A stretch of 12,416 nucleotides of DNA from Alphaproteobacteria bacterium UBA6187 (GCA_002422795.1 DITJ01000095.1:1-12416), one strand, 5' to 3'. Positions 1-7,357 are shown, numbered from the stretch's first letter. Made by a program: numbers and translations. The notes: generated by a model not told the origin, from the sequence alone.

Positions 1-22
1 AAAAATTTGTGGGACAGTAGTG

Positions 23-39
23 CTCTCCCTGAGGGAGAG
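23..39. repeat. Small hairpin, 7-bp stem
   Basis: CTCTCCC (23-29) pairs perfectly with GGGAGAG (33-39) around a TGA loop. It is followed by a G-rich run and not by a T-run, so it is not a typical intrinsic terminator on the + strand. It may be the edge of a dispersed repeat or of an upstream gene's 3' region outside the window. Confidence 0.5.
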
Positions 40-88
40 GGGGAGCTAGACCTTCATTTTTTATAAATAACTTACCAGAGATATCCAT

Positions 89-187
89 TGCAGGTCGTGG
101 GTTGTACCCACGACATAGTGTTCATGCAAATATTTAAGTATAGTCTGGGCATGAATGTAAGGTCGGGAGTACAACTCCCGACCTGCA
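89..187. repeat. Nested palindromic repeat with two internal hairpins
   Basis: Hairpin 1: GTCGTGGGT (94-102) pairs with ACCCACGAC (106-114), loop 3 nt. Hairpin 2: GGTCGGGAGT (161-170) pairs with ACTCCCGACC (174-183), loop 3 nt. Between them TTCATGC (121-127) is complementary to GCATGAA (149-155). In addition the outer edges GCAGGTCG (90-97) and CGACCTGC (179-186) are complementary. The block can therefore fold either as two separate hairpins or as one long stem. This is seen directly in the sequence; function is unknown. It looks like a dispersed palindromic repeat, not a terminator, because no T-run follows. Confidence 0.7.
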
Positions 188-315
188 TCAGCCCCGCTAC
201 GGAACTGCACGGTTCCTTAATTTTAATAATAAACCTACCAGTAATTGACTATCCATCCCGCCACGTATATAAATATTCAATAGATTCGCTTATTTTCTGA
301 TGTGTTGGGATATTT

Positions 316-1275
316 ATGCAAGAATTCATATCTAGTCTAAACTGGTTTGATATTTCCTTAATATCAATAGTTTTTATATCAACAGTTTTTGCCTTATTCA
401 GGGGGCTTATAAAAGCAATTTTCTCCCTTGTTACATGGGTGAGTTCAAGCGGAATAGCAGTTTTCCTGTATCCACACTCACATCCATATATCGCAACTCA
501 TATACATAATGAAAAACTTGCAATTGCATTGGCAAGTTTAGGGGTGTTTTTAACAGTCTTTATAATATTAGCTATAATAAATTCAAAGATTATATTCGCT
601 TTGCGAAAGATAACCGGCGGGTTTTTCGATAGGGTACTCGGGCTTTGTTTTGGTGCTGCGCGCGGTGTTTTAATAGTGTGCCTTATTTTCTTTTCTATAA
701 GCCTTACCTCGAAAATGCTGCATTTGGGTAGTAACCCGGAAAGACCAGGACCTGCATGGTTCGCAACTGCAGGAACTTATGAGATGTTAGAGATGGCAAC
801 CACCACCATGGTTTCGTTTGCGCCTGCAGGTATGCCGGATAAGTTGGAAGTAACCGTAAATAAATTTAAAGATATTACCTTAAATGCAATTGGTGAGGAT
901 ATTGAATCATCACCAAGCACTGCAAAAACTCTTTCCGAAGATGAAAGGCAAATAATGAAGCAGGTTATTTCCGCGCTGCCGCAGGAAGATTTGGCGGAAA
1001 TATATAAAAAACTCGACGGCAACACCGCCTCACTTTCTGAATTTGAGCGCATTGCAATATTTAAGGAGATACTCACAACTTACCATAGTTATGCTAAAGA
1101 AGGGAAAATTCCGGTAAATAAAATTATCCCGGATGAGAAAATAAAAGCTTTGGATAAATCCTTAAATCAGGAGAAAGCAAGTGAAGATACTGGTGCGGGT
1201 GAAGCTGCTTCTGAGACTGGTTATAAAGAAGGTAATATAAAGCAGATGGATAGACTGATTGAAGGGGTTAGGTAG
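316..1275 (+). CDS. cvpA: CvpA family inner-membrane protein
   Basis: CvpA family protein (named for colicin V production; in bacteria generally an inner-membrane protein linked to envelope homeostasis). The N-terminal ~130 residues carry four hydrophobic stretches at about 13-29, 33-50, 67-90 and 103-128, with the family's short polar connections and a FFDRVLGLCFGAARG segment near residues 93-107. The last ~190 residues are a hydrophilic, charged tail that probably lies in the cytoplasm and ends in a KQMDRLIEGVR-like motif; such a tail recalls alphaproteobacterial CvpA proteins. At 319 aa it is longer than the ~160-aa enterobacterial form, the difference being this tail. ATG 316 is preceded by GGGA at 307-310, a weak ribosome-binding site. 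It converges on the TPR gene, with 37 bp between the stops. In many alphaproteobacteria cvpA sits near radA and purF; purF is not downstream here. Family assignment is fairly sure, exact role is not. Confidence 0.85.
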   Translation: MQEFISSLNWFDISLISIVFISTVFALFRGLIKAIFSLVTWVSSSGIAVFLYPHSHPYIATHIHNEKLAIALASLGVFLTVFIILAIINSKIIFALRKITGGFFDRVLGLCFGAARGVLIVCLIFFSISLTSKMLHLGSNPERPGPAWFATAGTYEMLEMATTTMVSFAPAGMPDKLEVTVNKFKDITLNAIGEDIESSPSTAKTLSEDERQIMKQVISALPQEDLAEIYKKLDGNTASLSEFERIAIFKEILTTYHSYAKEGKIPVNKIIPDEKIKALDKSLNQEKASEDTGAGEAASETGYKEGNIKQMDRLIEGVR

Positions 1276-1312
1276 TTGGCTTTTAAGTTATTTATCCTGT
1301 TAAATCCTTAAA

Positions 1313-2065
1313 CTATGCCTTGTTATTTGACATGGATTGTAATTTCTTCTTCCAATCCCTTCGCTCTTCTTTATACAATTCCTGTTTCTTTTCTTGCTCA
1401 ATCGCAAGGCTTAAATCTTCCTGCTGACCTTTTAAATCCTTAAGCAGCTCTTTTATTGCAGCGCGGCTACGTAAAGTGTCCGGATGATTATCAGAAAGGC
1501 TTACAGCTCTATTTAAATCTACAAGAGCGGCTTTTAAATTACCTTGTGCGCGCTTTGTTTCCCCGCGTTGCATTAAAGAATAATAATCGGTAGGCATTAG
1601 CTGGGTTGCAATATCAAGATCTGCAATTGATTCGGACAGCATGCCCAATTCCCTTTTTACCTGTCCCTTATATTGCATTGTAAAAGGATCTCCAGGCGAA
1701 AATTCATCGGCAAGGTTTAAATCTTCTAATGCTCCCTTCAAATTTCCAAGATATAATTTGGTTGCACCGCGAACCTTTAATATATAAGGGTCTTCGGGGG
1801 AAAAAGAATATGCTTCTTCAAGGGCTTTAAGTGCGCCTTTGTAATCTTTCAGGCGGCGTTTTGTTGCACCTATGGCTTTTAGTGTATCAGGGTTATTAGG
1901 CTCAAGCTGGTTGGCTTTTTCAAAGTCAAGCAATGCATTTTCATAATCTTCGCCAATGCGCAGCAGGTCGCCCCGGTATTGCAAGGCTTCAACGTCATCA
2001 GGATAGCTCATGAGGCGCTGGTTTGCCTTTTCAATCCTTATTTGTTGTTCTGAATTTAATAACAT
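1313..2065 (-). CDS. Tetratricopeptide repeat protein, six TPRs
   Basis: A 250-aa protein made almost entirely of TPR units in strict 34-residue register: about 24-57, 58-91, 92-125, 126-159, 160-193 and 194-227. Each unit shows the pattern (R/K)G..K..L....AL.DL..A..L.P.D, with Gly and Ala at the usual helix-packing positions. TPR arrays form a curved helical scaffold that binds peptides or partner proteins. There is no signal peptide or membrane segment, so a cytoplasmic adaptor role is the default inference. The C-terminal ~25 residues are strongly basic and acidic (EEKKQELYKEERRDWKKK-type), likely a helix. It lies downstream of rnhB on the same strand but is separated from it by a 165-bp palindromic element. 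Such arrays are common in host-associated alphaproteobacteria, but nothing here shows secretion. The specific partner is unknown. Confidence 0.85.
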   Translation of the reverse strand: MLLNSEQQIRIEKANQRLMSYPDDVEALQYRGDLLRIGEDYENALLDFEKANQLEPNNPDTLKAIGATKRRLKDYKGALKALEEAYSFSPEDPYILKVRGATKLYLGNLKGALEDLNLADEFSPGDPFTMQYKGQVKRELGMLSESIADLDIATQLMPTDYYSLMQRGETKRAQGNLKAALVDLNRAVSLSDNHPDTLRSRAAIKELLKDLKGQQEDLSLAIEQEKKQELYKEERRDWKKKLQSMSNNKA

Positions 2066-2095
2066 AAATAGCCAATATTGAAATTATGAGCAGCC

Positions 2096-2260
2096 TAGAG
2101 GGTGTCGACAAAAGATATAAAATTATCTTTTTGCCTAATTTTTGCTGCAAATTTCTAAAATTTTTTCCAGATAGTAACCGCTATCTGGAGAAAAATTGTA
2201 AAAATTTTCGCTAAAAATTATTCCAAAACCTAAAATTCAATCTTTTGTCGACACCCTCTA
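2096..2260. mobile_element. MITE-like 165-bp palindromic element
   Basis: The 20 bp at 2096-2115 (beginning TAGAGGGTGTCGAC) are perfectly complementary to 2241-2260. The centre is another perfect hairpin, CCAGATAG (2167-2174) with CTATCTGG (2181-2188). The stretches in between are also clearly complementary although diverged, so almost the whole element folds into one long stem. There is no coding capacity. The outermost dinucleotides are TA on both sides, compatible with a TA target duplication as in IS630/Tc1-type or some IS5-type insertions. The flanks CAGCCT (2091-2096) and AGGCTG (2263-2268) are also complementary. It lies between rnhB and the TPR gene and may stop or attenuate transcription. 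Calling it a non-autonomous transposon is inference; no transposase is in the window. Confidence 0.65.
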
Positions 2261-2302
2261 ATAGGCTGATTTAATTATAGCATTAATCTTTTTATAAAAG
2301 AA

Positions 2303-2941
2303 CTATAAGTTTTCAAGAATGATTTTTGCAATAGGTTTATAGCTTTTGCGGTGATGCGCGGTAATTCCATATTGCAGGAGTGCGTTTTGGTGAATTTTAG
2401 TGCCATAACCTGAATTTGTATTCCAGCCATAGGCCGGATATTCTAAAGCTAAATTTGCCATTATCCTATCTCTTGTGACTTTTGCAATTATAGAAGCTGC
2501 TGCAATAGAAAGGCTTTTTGCATCGCCTTTTACAATTGTAACTGTGTTGCATTGGATTTTTGGTGCTTTATTGCCGTCTATCAAAGCGGTATGGGGTAGG
2601 GTGGGGAGGTTTTCCACGGCGCGCTTCATTGCCAGCATAGTTGCCTGCAATATATTGATTTCATCTATCTCCTCTGCGCTGCTGCTACCTATACCAACCT
2701 GGCAGGTTTCTATTATATGTTTATATAATAATTCCCTTTTTTCGGCCTTTATCTTCTTTGAATCATCCACACCTTCCGGGAAATCCGCCCTATTTACTAT
2801 AACAGCCGCAGCAATCACAGGTCCTGCCCACGGACCGCGCCCAGCCTCATCAACCCCTGCAACCATTCCTTGAACTTTATCTTCTATTGAAAAATCAGGC
2901 ATAATGTAAACTATATACTTGAATTGGATTGTTTTTTCCAT
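2303..2941 (-). CDS. rnhB: Ribonuclease HII
   Basis: RNase HII cuts the RNA strand of RNA/DNA hybrids and removes single ribonucleotides misincorporated in DNA; it acts in the cytoplasm. The signature VAGVDEAGRGPWAGPV is at about residues 27-42. The four expected acidic metal ligands are visible: D31 and E32 in DEAGRG, D122 in LIDGNKAP and D140 in VKGDAKS, followed by the conserved SIAAASIIAKVTRDR block (145-159) and a C-terminal GYGTKIH...GITAHHRKSY motif. At 212 aa the length is normal. The start is uncertain: ATG at 2941 gives 13 extra residues before a second Met (codon at 2902-2900) that would give MPDFSIED, a more usual N-terminus. Neither is preceded by a good Shine-Dalgarno sequence. 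It is divergent from the OmpA-like lipoprotein gene. Identification is secure. Confidence 0.95.
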   Translation of the reverse strand: MEKTIQFKYIVYIMPDFSIEDKVQGMVAGVDEAGRGPWAGPVIAAAVIVNRADFPEGVDDSKKIKAEKRELLYKHIIETCQVGIGSSSAEEIDEINILQATMLAMKRAVENLPTLPHTALIDGNKAPKIQCNTVTIVKGDAKSLSIAAASIIAKVTRDRIMANLALEYPAYGWNTNSGYGTKIHQNALLQYGITAHHRKSYKPIAKIILENL

Positions 2942-2960
2942 TAAAGGGGGGCAAGCTTTC

Positions 2961-2990
2961 TAAATACTTTGTTTAGTTGGTATATTTCAA
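2961..2990 (-). promoter_or_regulatory. Possible promoter for rnhB
   Basis: Read on the minus strand, TTGAAA (plus 2985-2990) is followed after 18 bp by TATTTA (plus 2961-2966), just upstream of rnhB. This is a passable sigma-70 arrangement in an AT-rich intergenic region, where chance matches are common, so confidence is low. Confidence 0.3.
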
Positions 2991-3127
2991 CCTTATTTTT
3001 TGTTTTATAAGGAAATTATCAACGTATTATACTTAATGGTTAATAAATTATTGATTTATAATATGTATTGAGATAACTATTAATATTGTTACAAGAGCAA
3101 CCATAGATTGTTAGGAAGAACTTATAA

Positions 3128-3967
3128 ATGCGTATAATATATAGTGCTATACTTGTTTTGCTCATTACATCATGCGCAAATGTAAATGGTCCGAAAAAAA
3201 TCAGCAAACCTGCTGCGGAAGCTAATGTAACTCCATTTAATAAAGCCTTAGCAATTGAATATAGTGATTTTGCCGATATAGCATTTAAAGATGGCAATTG
3301 GATGGATTCCAGGAAGTTCAAGTTAAAAAGTGAAAATGCCGCAAAAGGCCAGGAAGTATTGCCTGAAGATATAAAAAACTGGAAAATAGCGCAAGAAGAG
3401 GTGGATAATTTACACTGGGCAAGCGGTAGGCTAGATAGTGTTATGATTGATTCTGTAAAAGAAGCTTACCCTACAAAACTTGCGCATTTGCAAAGATTAT
3501 TCGATTGCTGGGTACAAAGGGCGGCAAGAGGCGCAAAGAAAAATAAAATAGAAGAATGCAGGGTGGATTTTGTTCTTGAAACAGCAACCCTTGAAAATAT
3601 CTTGATGCCTGTGCTTGAAGTTCAAGCTGAAGCTGAAGATAAGTCGGTCATTTATTTCGGTGTGAGTAGTTATGATGTAAACCCTGATGGGGTGCATGTT
3701 GTAAATGATACAATAGAAGCATTAAGCGGTATGCATGATTATTCATTAGAAATAAATGGATATGCTGATAATTCAGGTGATTATGATTCCAATATGAAAT
3801 TATCACGCAAACGCACCCAGGCAGTTGCGGATCATTTCATCATAAACGGCATTGATAAGAATGTTATTGAGCAAAATGCTTATGGAGAAGTTGTATCAAC
3901 TGATTCTAGCAGCGAAACTAAAAAAAACAACCGAAGGGTTGAAATAAATATAGAGTCTGCTAAATAA
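3128..3967 (+). CDS. OmpA/Pal-family outer-membrane lipoprotein
   Basis: A 279-aa predicted lipoprotein. Residues 1-15 are a short signal peptide ending in the lipobox I-T-S-C, which makes Cys16 the lipidated residue. The C-terminal third (about 170-277) is an OmpA-like peptidoglycan-binding domain: ...INGYADNSG..., LSRKRTQAVADHF..NGI, and a final NNRRVEINIE. D214 and R229 lie 15 residues apart, the same spacing as the Asp/Arg pair that binds diaminopimelate in OmpA domains, so peptidoglycan anchoring of the outer membrane is the likely role. The middle (about 30-165) is not recognised; it is rich in charged residues and has two cysteines in RLFDCWVQ and IEECRVDF. A good ribosome-binding site (AGGAAG, about 3113-3118) precedes ATG 3128. 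It is larger than classical Pal (~170 aa) and there are no tol genes next to it, so I do not call it pal. Confidence 0.85.
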   Translation: MRIIYSAILVLLITSCANVNGPKKISKPAAEANVTPFNKALAIEYSDFADIAFKDGNWMDSRKFKLKSENAAKGQEVLPEDIKNWKIAQEEVDNLHWASGRLDSVMIDSVKEAYPTKLAHLQRLFDCWVQRAARGAKKNKIEECRVDFVLETATLENILMPVLEVQAEAEDKSVIYFGVSSYDVNPDGVHVVNDTIEALSGMHDYSLEINGYADNSGDYDSNMKLSRKRTQAVADHFIINGIDKNVIEQNAYGEVVSTDSSSETKKNNRRVEINIESAK

Positions 3968-3987
3968 TACAGCTTATACTTTATTTT

Positions 3988-4104
3988 TCGTCATTGCGAT
4001 GAGTGGAACGAAGTGACTACTTCGATGCCATCCAGCGTACATAAGGCACAAAAGATGGATTGCCACGTCGCACTCATAAAGAATTCGGCTCCTCGCAATG
4101 ACGA
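3988..4104. repeat. GTCATTGCGA palindromic repeat, copy 1
   Basis: About 117 bp with 12-bp perfect inverted ends: TCGTCATTGCGA (3988-3999) against TCGCAATGACGA (4093-4104). The interior contains the words GGATTGCCACGTCGC and GGCTCCTCGC that recur in copies 2 and 3. Repeats with this CGTCATTGCGAG...CGCAATGACG layout are dispersed in many bacterial genomes, including Rickettsiales relatives. It sits between the lipoprotein gene and def and could help end transcription of the former. Confidence 0.8.
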
Positions 4105-4147
4105 TAATTTCAGTTAAAGCATTGTTTAATACTCTCTATAGGAAAAT

Positions 4148-4705
4148 ATGGCAATATTACCACTTGTTATAGCGCCGGACCCAAGGCTTTCAGTTTGCTC
4201 TGCAGAAGTAGCCGTTGTGGATGATAAAATAAGAAAATTCCTTGATGATATGATGGATACCATGCATGCTGAAGGCGGGGTTGGCCTTGCCGCTGTGCAG
4301 GTTGGTGTGCATAAGCGCATATTGGTTATGGATTTGAATGACCGCGCCGGAAGATATAAAAATGAAGAAGAGCGCGCCAAAGGGGAATCCCCTGAAAATG
4401 GGCCATTTTACATGGTAAACCCACAAATCATAAAAGAATCCGAAGAAGAAAATATTTATGAAGAGGGGTGCCTTTCATTCCCAGACCAAAGGGCATTGGT
4501 AACTCGCCCTAAGAATGTTAAGGTTAAATATCTTGATTATAATGGAAAAGAACAAACCTTAGAATGCGATGGATTGCTGGCAACTTGCGTTCAGCACGAA
4601 ATTGACCATTTAAACGGTGTTGTATTTATAGACCATGTTTCTAAATTGAAAGCTGATGTTATCATGCGAAAAATGAAGAAACTTAAAAAACTGACTGATA
4701 AATGA
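4148..4705 (+). CDS. def: Peptide deformylase
   Basis: Peptide deformylase removes the N-formyl group from new polypeptides using an active-site metal, usually Fe2+. All three family motifs are present: GGVGLAAVQVG at 43-53 (motif GxGxAAxQ), EEGCLSFP at 105-112 (motif EGCLS) and QHEIDHLNG at 149-157 (motif HExDH). The metal ligands are C108, H150 and H154 and the catalytic acid/base is E151. At 185 aa it is a normal bacterial length; an acidic and basic insertion at about 66-85 (RAGRYKNEEERAKGESPENG) separates the first two motifs and resembles the loop of alphaproteobacterial type 1B-like enzymes. AGGA at 4140-4143 lies just upstream of ATG 4148. Its stop overlaps the start of fmt (ATGA, 4702-4705), so the two are translationally coupled: fmt adds the formyl group that def removes. 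Confidence 0.97.
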   Translation: MAILPLVIAPDPRLSVCSAEVAVVDDKIRKFLDDMMDTMHAEGGVGLAAVQVGVHKRILVMDLNDRAGRYKNEEERAKGESPENGPFYMVNPQIIKESEEENIYEEGCLSFPDQRALVTRPKNVKVKYLDYNGKEQTLECDGLLATCVQHEIDHLNGVVFIDHVSKLKADVIMRKMKKLKKLTDK

Positions 4706-5610
4706 AAATAATCTTCATGGGCACGCCCGCATTTTCTGTTCCTGCACTTATAGAAATTATAAATGCCGGGCACGAAGTTATTGCAGTTTACAGCCAGCCG
4801 CCGCGCCCATCTGGGCGTGGGCAGAAAGAACATAATTCACCAGTGCATGAAGTTGCACTTGAATATGGCATTCCGGTATTTACCCCTAAATCACTGAAAA
4901 ATATAGAAGCGCAAGAGCAGTTTACTGCACTTGGCGCAGATTTAGCGGTTGTTGTAGCTTATGGGTTGTTATTGCCGAAGCCAATCCTTGAAACATGCAC
5001 TTGCCTGAACATCCACGCATCAATCCTGCCAAGATGGCGTGGTGCTGCGCCATTGCAGCGTGCTATTATGGCTGGTGACAAAAAAACCGGCATAACCATT
5101 ATGAAGATGGATGAGGGGCTGGACACCGGCGATATGCTACTCACCCATGAAGTGAAAATACTGCCTGATATGAATGCTGGGCATTTACACGATGAACTTA
5201 GCATTATTGGCGGCAAACTTATAGTGACTGCGCTTACGAAAATAGGGCAGGGTGAACTACTAGCAGTGCGGCAGGAAGGCGAGGCAACATACGCAGCTAA
5301 AATACAAAAAGAAGAAGCAAAAATAGATTGGAATCTGCCGGGCCAGCAGATAATCCTGAATATCAGGGCATTTAACCCTTATCCAGGGTCTTATTTTGAA
5401 TATAAAAGTGAAAAAATCAAGATGCTTGATGCAGATTTCATGTATGGTGTATATGCGCAGGAAAACGGCGTTATAGTTGATGAGGATTTCTCGATTAGCT
5501 GTAATGGCGGGAAAATAGTGCCGCAACTGATTCAGCGCCAGGGTAAGAAAATAATGCCTGTTACTGAAATGCTCAGGGGCTTTAAGGTTGAGGTTGGGGA
5601 GAAGGTTTAG
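4702..5610 (+). CDS. fmt: Methionyl-tRNA formyltransferase
   Basis: Transfers a formyl group from 10-formyltetrahydrofolate to Met-tRNA(fMet) in the cytoplasm, allowing initiation. The N-terminal MKIIFMGTPAFSVPAL start is typical. The catalytic signature NIHASILPRWRG (103-114) supplies N103 and H105, and MDEGLDTGDM (136-145) supplies the catalytic Asp, D141. The C-terminal tRNA-binding domain (about 205-302) follows, with a NIRAFNPYPGSYFE segment near 221-234. At 302 aa it is slightly shorter than E. coli Fmt but complete. It starts inside the def stop codon (ATGA overlap), so def-fmt form an operon. The stop is followed within about 15 bp by a degenerate palindromic repeat. Confidence 0.97.
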   Translation: MKIIFMGTPAFSVPALIEIINAGHEVIAVYSQPPRPSGRGQKEHNSPVHEVALEYGIPVFTPKSLKNIEAQEQFTALGADLAVVVAYGLLLPKPILETCTCLNIHASILPRWRGAAPLQRAIMAGDKKTGITIMKMDEGLDTGDMLLTHEVKILPDMNAGHLHDELSIIGGKLIVTALTKIGQGELLAVRQEGEATYAAKIQKEEAKIDWNLPGQQIILNIRAFNPYPGSYFEYKSEKIKMLDADFMYGVYAQENGVIVDEDFSISCNGGKIVPQLIQRQGKKIMPVTEMLRGFKVEVGEKV

Positions 5611-5622
5611 GCCTAGGCGCTG

Positions 5623-5737
5623 TGTCAATTGCGAAGAGGCTACTTCTTAGGAGTGCAGGTAAGCAACCCATCTTTCTTTATTGCTAACACTGGATCGCCA
5701 CGTCGCGCTCCCAAGTGGTCGGCTTCTCGCGATGACG
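5623..5737. repeat. GTCATTGCGA palindromic repeat, copy 2 (degenerate)
   Basis: The left end GTCAATTGCGAAGA and the right end TCTCGCGATGACG are imperfect complements. The right half shares the word order of copy 1: TGGATCGCCACGTCGCGCTC, then GGCTTCTCGCGATGACG. The left half has drifted (GTGCAGGTAAGCAACCC). It occupies nearly the whole fmt-msrB gap. Confidence 0.65.
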
Positions 5738-5769
5738 TACTATGCAAACATTCTAATTAAGTTATAAAA

Positions 5770-6165
5770 ATGACCAAAATAAACAAAGACAATAACGAAT
5801 GGCAAAAGGAATTAAATCCTGAGCAATATAATGTGCTAAGGAATGAAGGCACGGAAGCGCCGTTTAGCAATCCTTTGAATAATGAACACCGCACTGGCAA
5901 ATTTGTATGTGCGGGTTGCGGACTGGAACTTTTCCCTTCAGATTTTAAGTATAATAGCGGCACTGGCTGGCCAAGTTTTTACAATGTTATTCCAGGTAAT
6001 GTAGAAACTAAGAAAGATACAAAATTATTTTCAGAGCGCACAGAATATCATTGCGCACGTTGCGGCGGGCACCAGGGGCATGTATTCCCTGATGGGCCTG
6101 AGCCAACTGGTTTGCGCTATTGTAATAATGGTGTGGCGTTAAAATTTATTCCTGATGAATTATAA
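5770..6165 (+). CDS. msrB: Peptide-methionine (R)-S-oxide reductase MsrB
   Basis: Reduces the R epimer of methionine sulfoxide in proteins, repairing oxidative damage, normally with thioredoxin as reductant. The zinc-binding cysteine pairs are C47/C50 (VCAGCG) and C95/C98 (HCARCGG). The core GTGWPSFY is at 64-71 and GGHQGHVFPDGPEPTGLRYC at 99-118, with C118 the catalytic residue. After it the usual RYCINSASL reads RYCNNGVAL, a mild departure next to the nucleophile. At 131 aa it is the stand-alone MsrB length with no fused MsrA. ATG 5770 has no clear Shine-Dalgarno sequence. Its last six bases (TTATAA, 6160-6165) are shared with the stop end of the convergent ubiH-like gene. Confidence 0.96.
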   Translation: MTKINKDNNEWQKELNPEQYNVLRNEGTEAPFSNPLNNEHRTGKFVCAGCGLELFPSDFKYNSGTGWPSFYNVIPGNVETKKDTKLFSERTEYHCARCGGHQGHVFPDGPEPTGLRYCNNGVALKFIPDEL

Positions 6166-7350
6166 ACCCATTGCATGTTTCATAAAGAATTTCTTTAGGG
6201 GGGTGGCTTTGTTTACGGCTGCCATGCCTAATCTTCTGGCTGTGCGCAGGGGAATTATATCATTTGAAAAGGCACGGTTAAGTATATCGGTTATGCCTAT
6301 AAGGGCGATACTATCGGCCATTCGGGCAGCTTCGTAGGATTTTAAGAGTGAATCGTGAATCGTGAACCCTGAGTCGTTATCACGACAACCGACAACCGAT
6401 AAACGATAAACGAGCTCTTCAACATCCCTTATCCCTACATTAAAACCTTGCCCGGCCAGTGGGTGCATCGCGTGCGCCGCATCGCCGATAAGAATAAGGT
6501 TTTTACCTATATATGTTTTAGCTTTGCATAGAGATAACGGATAAGAATACATGCGGCTATCCAAGGTTATTTTGCCTAAATATTCACCGGTGCGCATTGT
6601 GATTTGCTCTTCAATTTCCTCTTTCGCCATAGACATATAAATCGGCACAAGTGCTTTTTTCTCGGTCCACACCAAAGAAGAATTATACCCCCCAACCATA
6701 GGCAACACAGCAAATGGGCCTTCCGGTAAGAATCTTTCTTGCGCAATAAATTGATGGTGGTTTTCATGGGATATGGTGCAGACTATACCGGATTGGTCAT
6801 AATTCCACTCATGTGTACGGATACCAGCTATTTTTCTTATATTGGAGTTTTTGCCATCTGCCGCGATTAAAAGTTTAGATTTAATGTTGATAGTTGGCTG
6901 GGAAGCGGGGGTTACTTCAACAACACACCCATCATCTTCAAACTGCACATTTGAATATTTAGCAGGAGCAATTATAGTGATATTCTTAAATCCGGCAGCG
7001 CGCTTAAATAGCGCCTCTCTTATATGATAATTCTCAATTATATAGCCCATAGGTTCATTGCTGATTAACTTATGGTCGTAATGCAGGAAAACTGGGGAAT
7101 TGCCATCAGTTACACGGATATCATTTATTGCCCCGGCATGGGATTCCATATCCGCCCATACACCTATTTTCTGGAAGAATCTTTTTGACCCAGCCGCAAT
7201 GGCACAGGTGCGGCCATCGGATTCTTTTTTGCGCACTTCATCTAAATCCGCAGAATCTATAACTATAATATTAAGGCCGAGTTCAGCTAAAGCGCAAGCT
7301 GCGGTTATGCCTACAAGTCCTGCACCTATTATAATTATGTCTGATTTCAT
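6160..7350 (-). CDS. ubiH: UbiH/UbiF/Coq6-family FAD monooxygenase
   Basis: FAD-dependent aromatic hydroxylase of ubiquinone biosynthesis, probably membrane-associated. The Rossmann motif GAGLVG is at 9-14, GRTCAIAAGSKRFF (about 46-59) matches the family's N-terminal signature, LLIAADGKNSNIRK is the DG motif, and GDAAHAMHPLAGQGFNVGIRD (289-309) is the second FAD-binding signature. The C-terminal NRAFSND...LGMAAVNKATPLKKFFM end is typical of alphaproteobacterial members. Which ring position it hydroxylates cannot be told from sequence, so the symbol is provisional. Oddity: residues 314-334 are encoded by a 63-bp palindrome of nine 7-bp words (6348-6410), filling the loop after the second FAD motif without breaking the frame. 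The start ATG at 7350 lies 7 bp from a second such element and has no Shine-Dalgarno sequence. It follows degT on the same strand. Confidence 0.92.
   Translation of the reverse strand: MKSDIIIIGAGLVGITAACALAELGLNIIVIDSADLDEVRKKESDGRTCAIAAGSKRFFQKIGVWADMESHAGAINDIRVTDGNSPVFLHYDHKLISNEPMGYIIENYHIREALFKRAAGFKNITIIAPAKYSNVQFEDDGCVVEVTPASQPTINIKSKLLIAADGKNSNIRKIAGIRTHEWNYDQSGIVCTISHENHHQFIAQERFLPEGPFAVLPMVGGYNSSLVWTEKKALVPIYMSMAKEEIEEQITMRTGEYLGKITLDSRMYSYPLSLCKAKTYIGKNLILIGDAAHAMHPLAGQGFNVGIRDVEELVYRLSVVGCRDNDSGFTIHDSLLKSYEAARMADSIALIGITDILNRAFSNDIIPLRTARRLGMAAVNKATPLKKFFMKHAMGL
6348..6410. repeat. Nine-heptad 63-bp palindrome inside ubiH
   Basis: On the plus strand the 63 bp divide exactly into nine 7-bp words: GTGAATC twice, GTGAACC, CTGAGTC, GTTATCA, CGACAAC twice, CGATAAA twice. 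The two halves are imperfect complements around the core GTCGT-TATC-ACGAC (6373-6386). Since 63 is a multiple of three it adds 21 codons without shifting the ubiH frame. Same length and layout as the element at 7358-7420. It resembles, in principle, the Rickettsia palindromic elements that sit in frame inside genes, but I cannot say it belongs to a known RPE family. Confidence 0.75.
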
Positions 7351-7357
7351 ATATATC

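Larger units (their letters stand above)
1..315. other. Gene-poor leader upstream of cvpA with small hairpins
   Basis: No convincing gene is visible. The one open frame here (88-300, +) runs straight through two strong palindromes, has no recognisable protein features and is probably spurious. The stretch holds a G/C-rich hairpin at 23-39 (7-bp stem, 3-nt loop TGA) and a larger two-hairpin palindrome at 89-187, listed separately. The cvpA promoter should lie in the AT-rich part between about 210 and 310, but I see no clear -35/-10 pair. Confidence 0.6.

Noticed and set aside
88..300. 70-aa open frame upstream of cvpA
   Set aside because: It is read through two perfect hairpins, has no domain-like composition and no ribosome-binding site; likely chance.
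2475..2873. 132-aa plus-strand open frame opposite rnhB
   Set aside because: Antisense shadow; rnhB on the other strand has all catalytic motifs.
6160..6165. The msrB-ubiH overlap as an error or frameshift
   Set aside because: Both stops fall naturally in the palindromic TTATAA and both proteins end with normal family termini.
6348..6410. Heptad tract as a CRISPR array
   Set aside because: Words are 7 bp with no spacers and the tract is a palindrome inside a coding frame.
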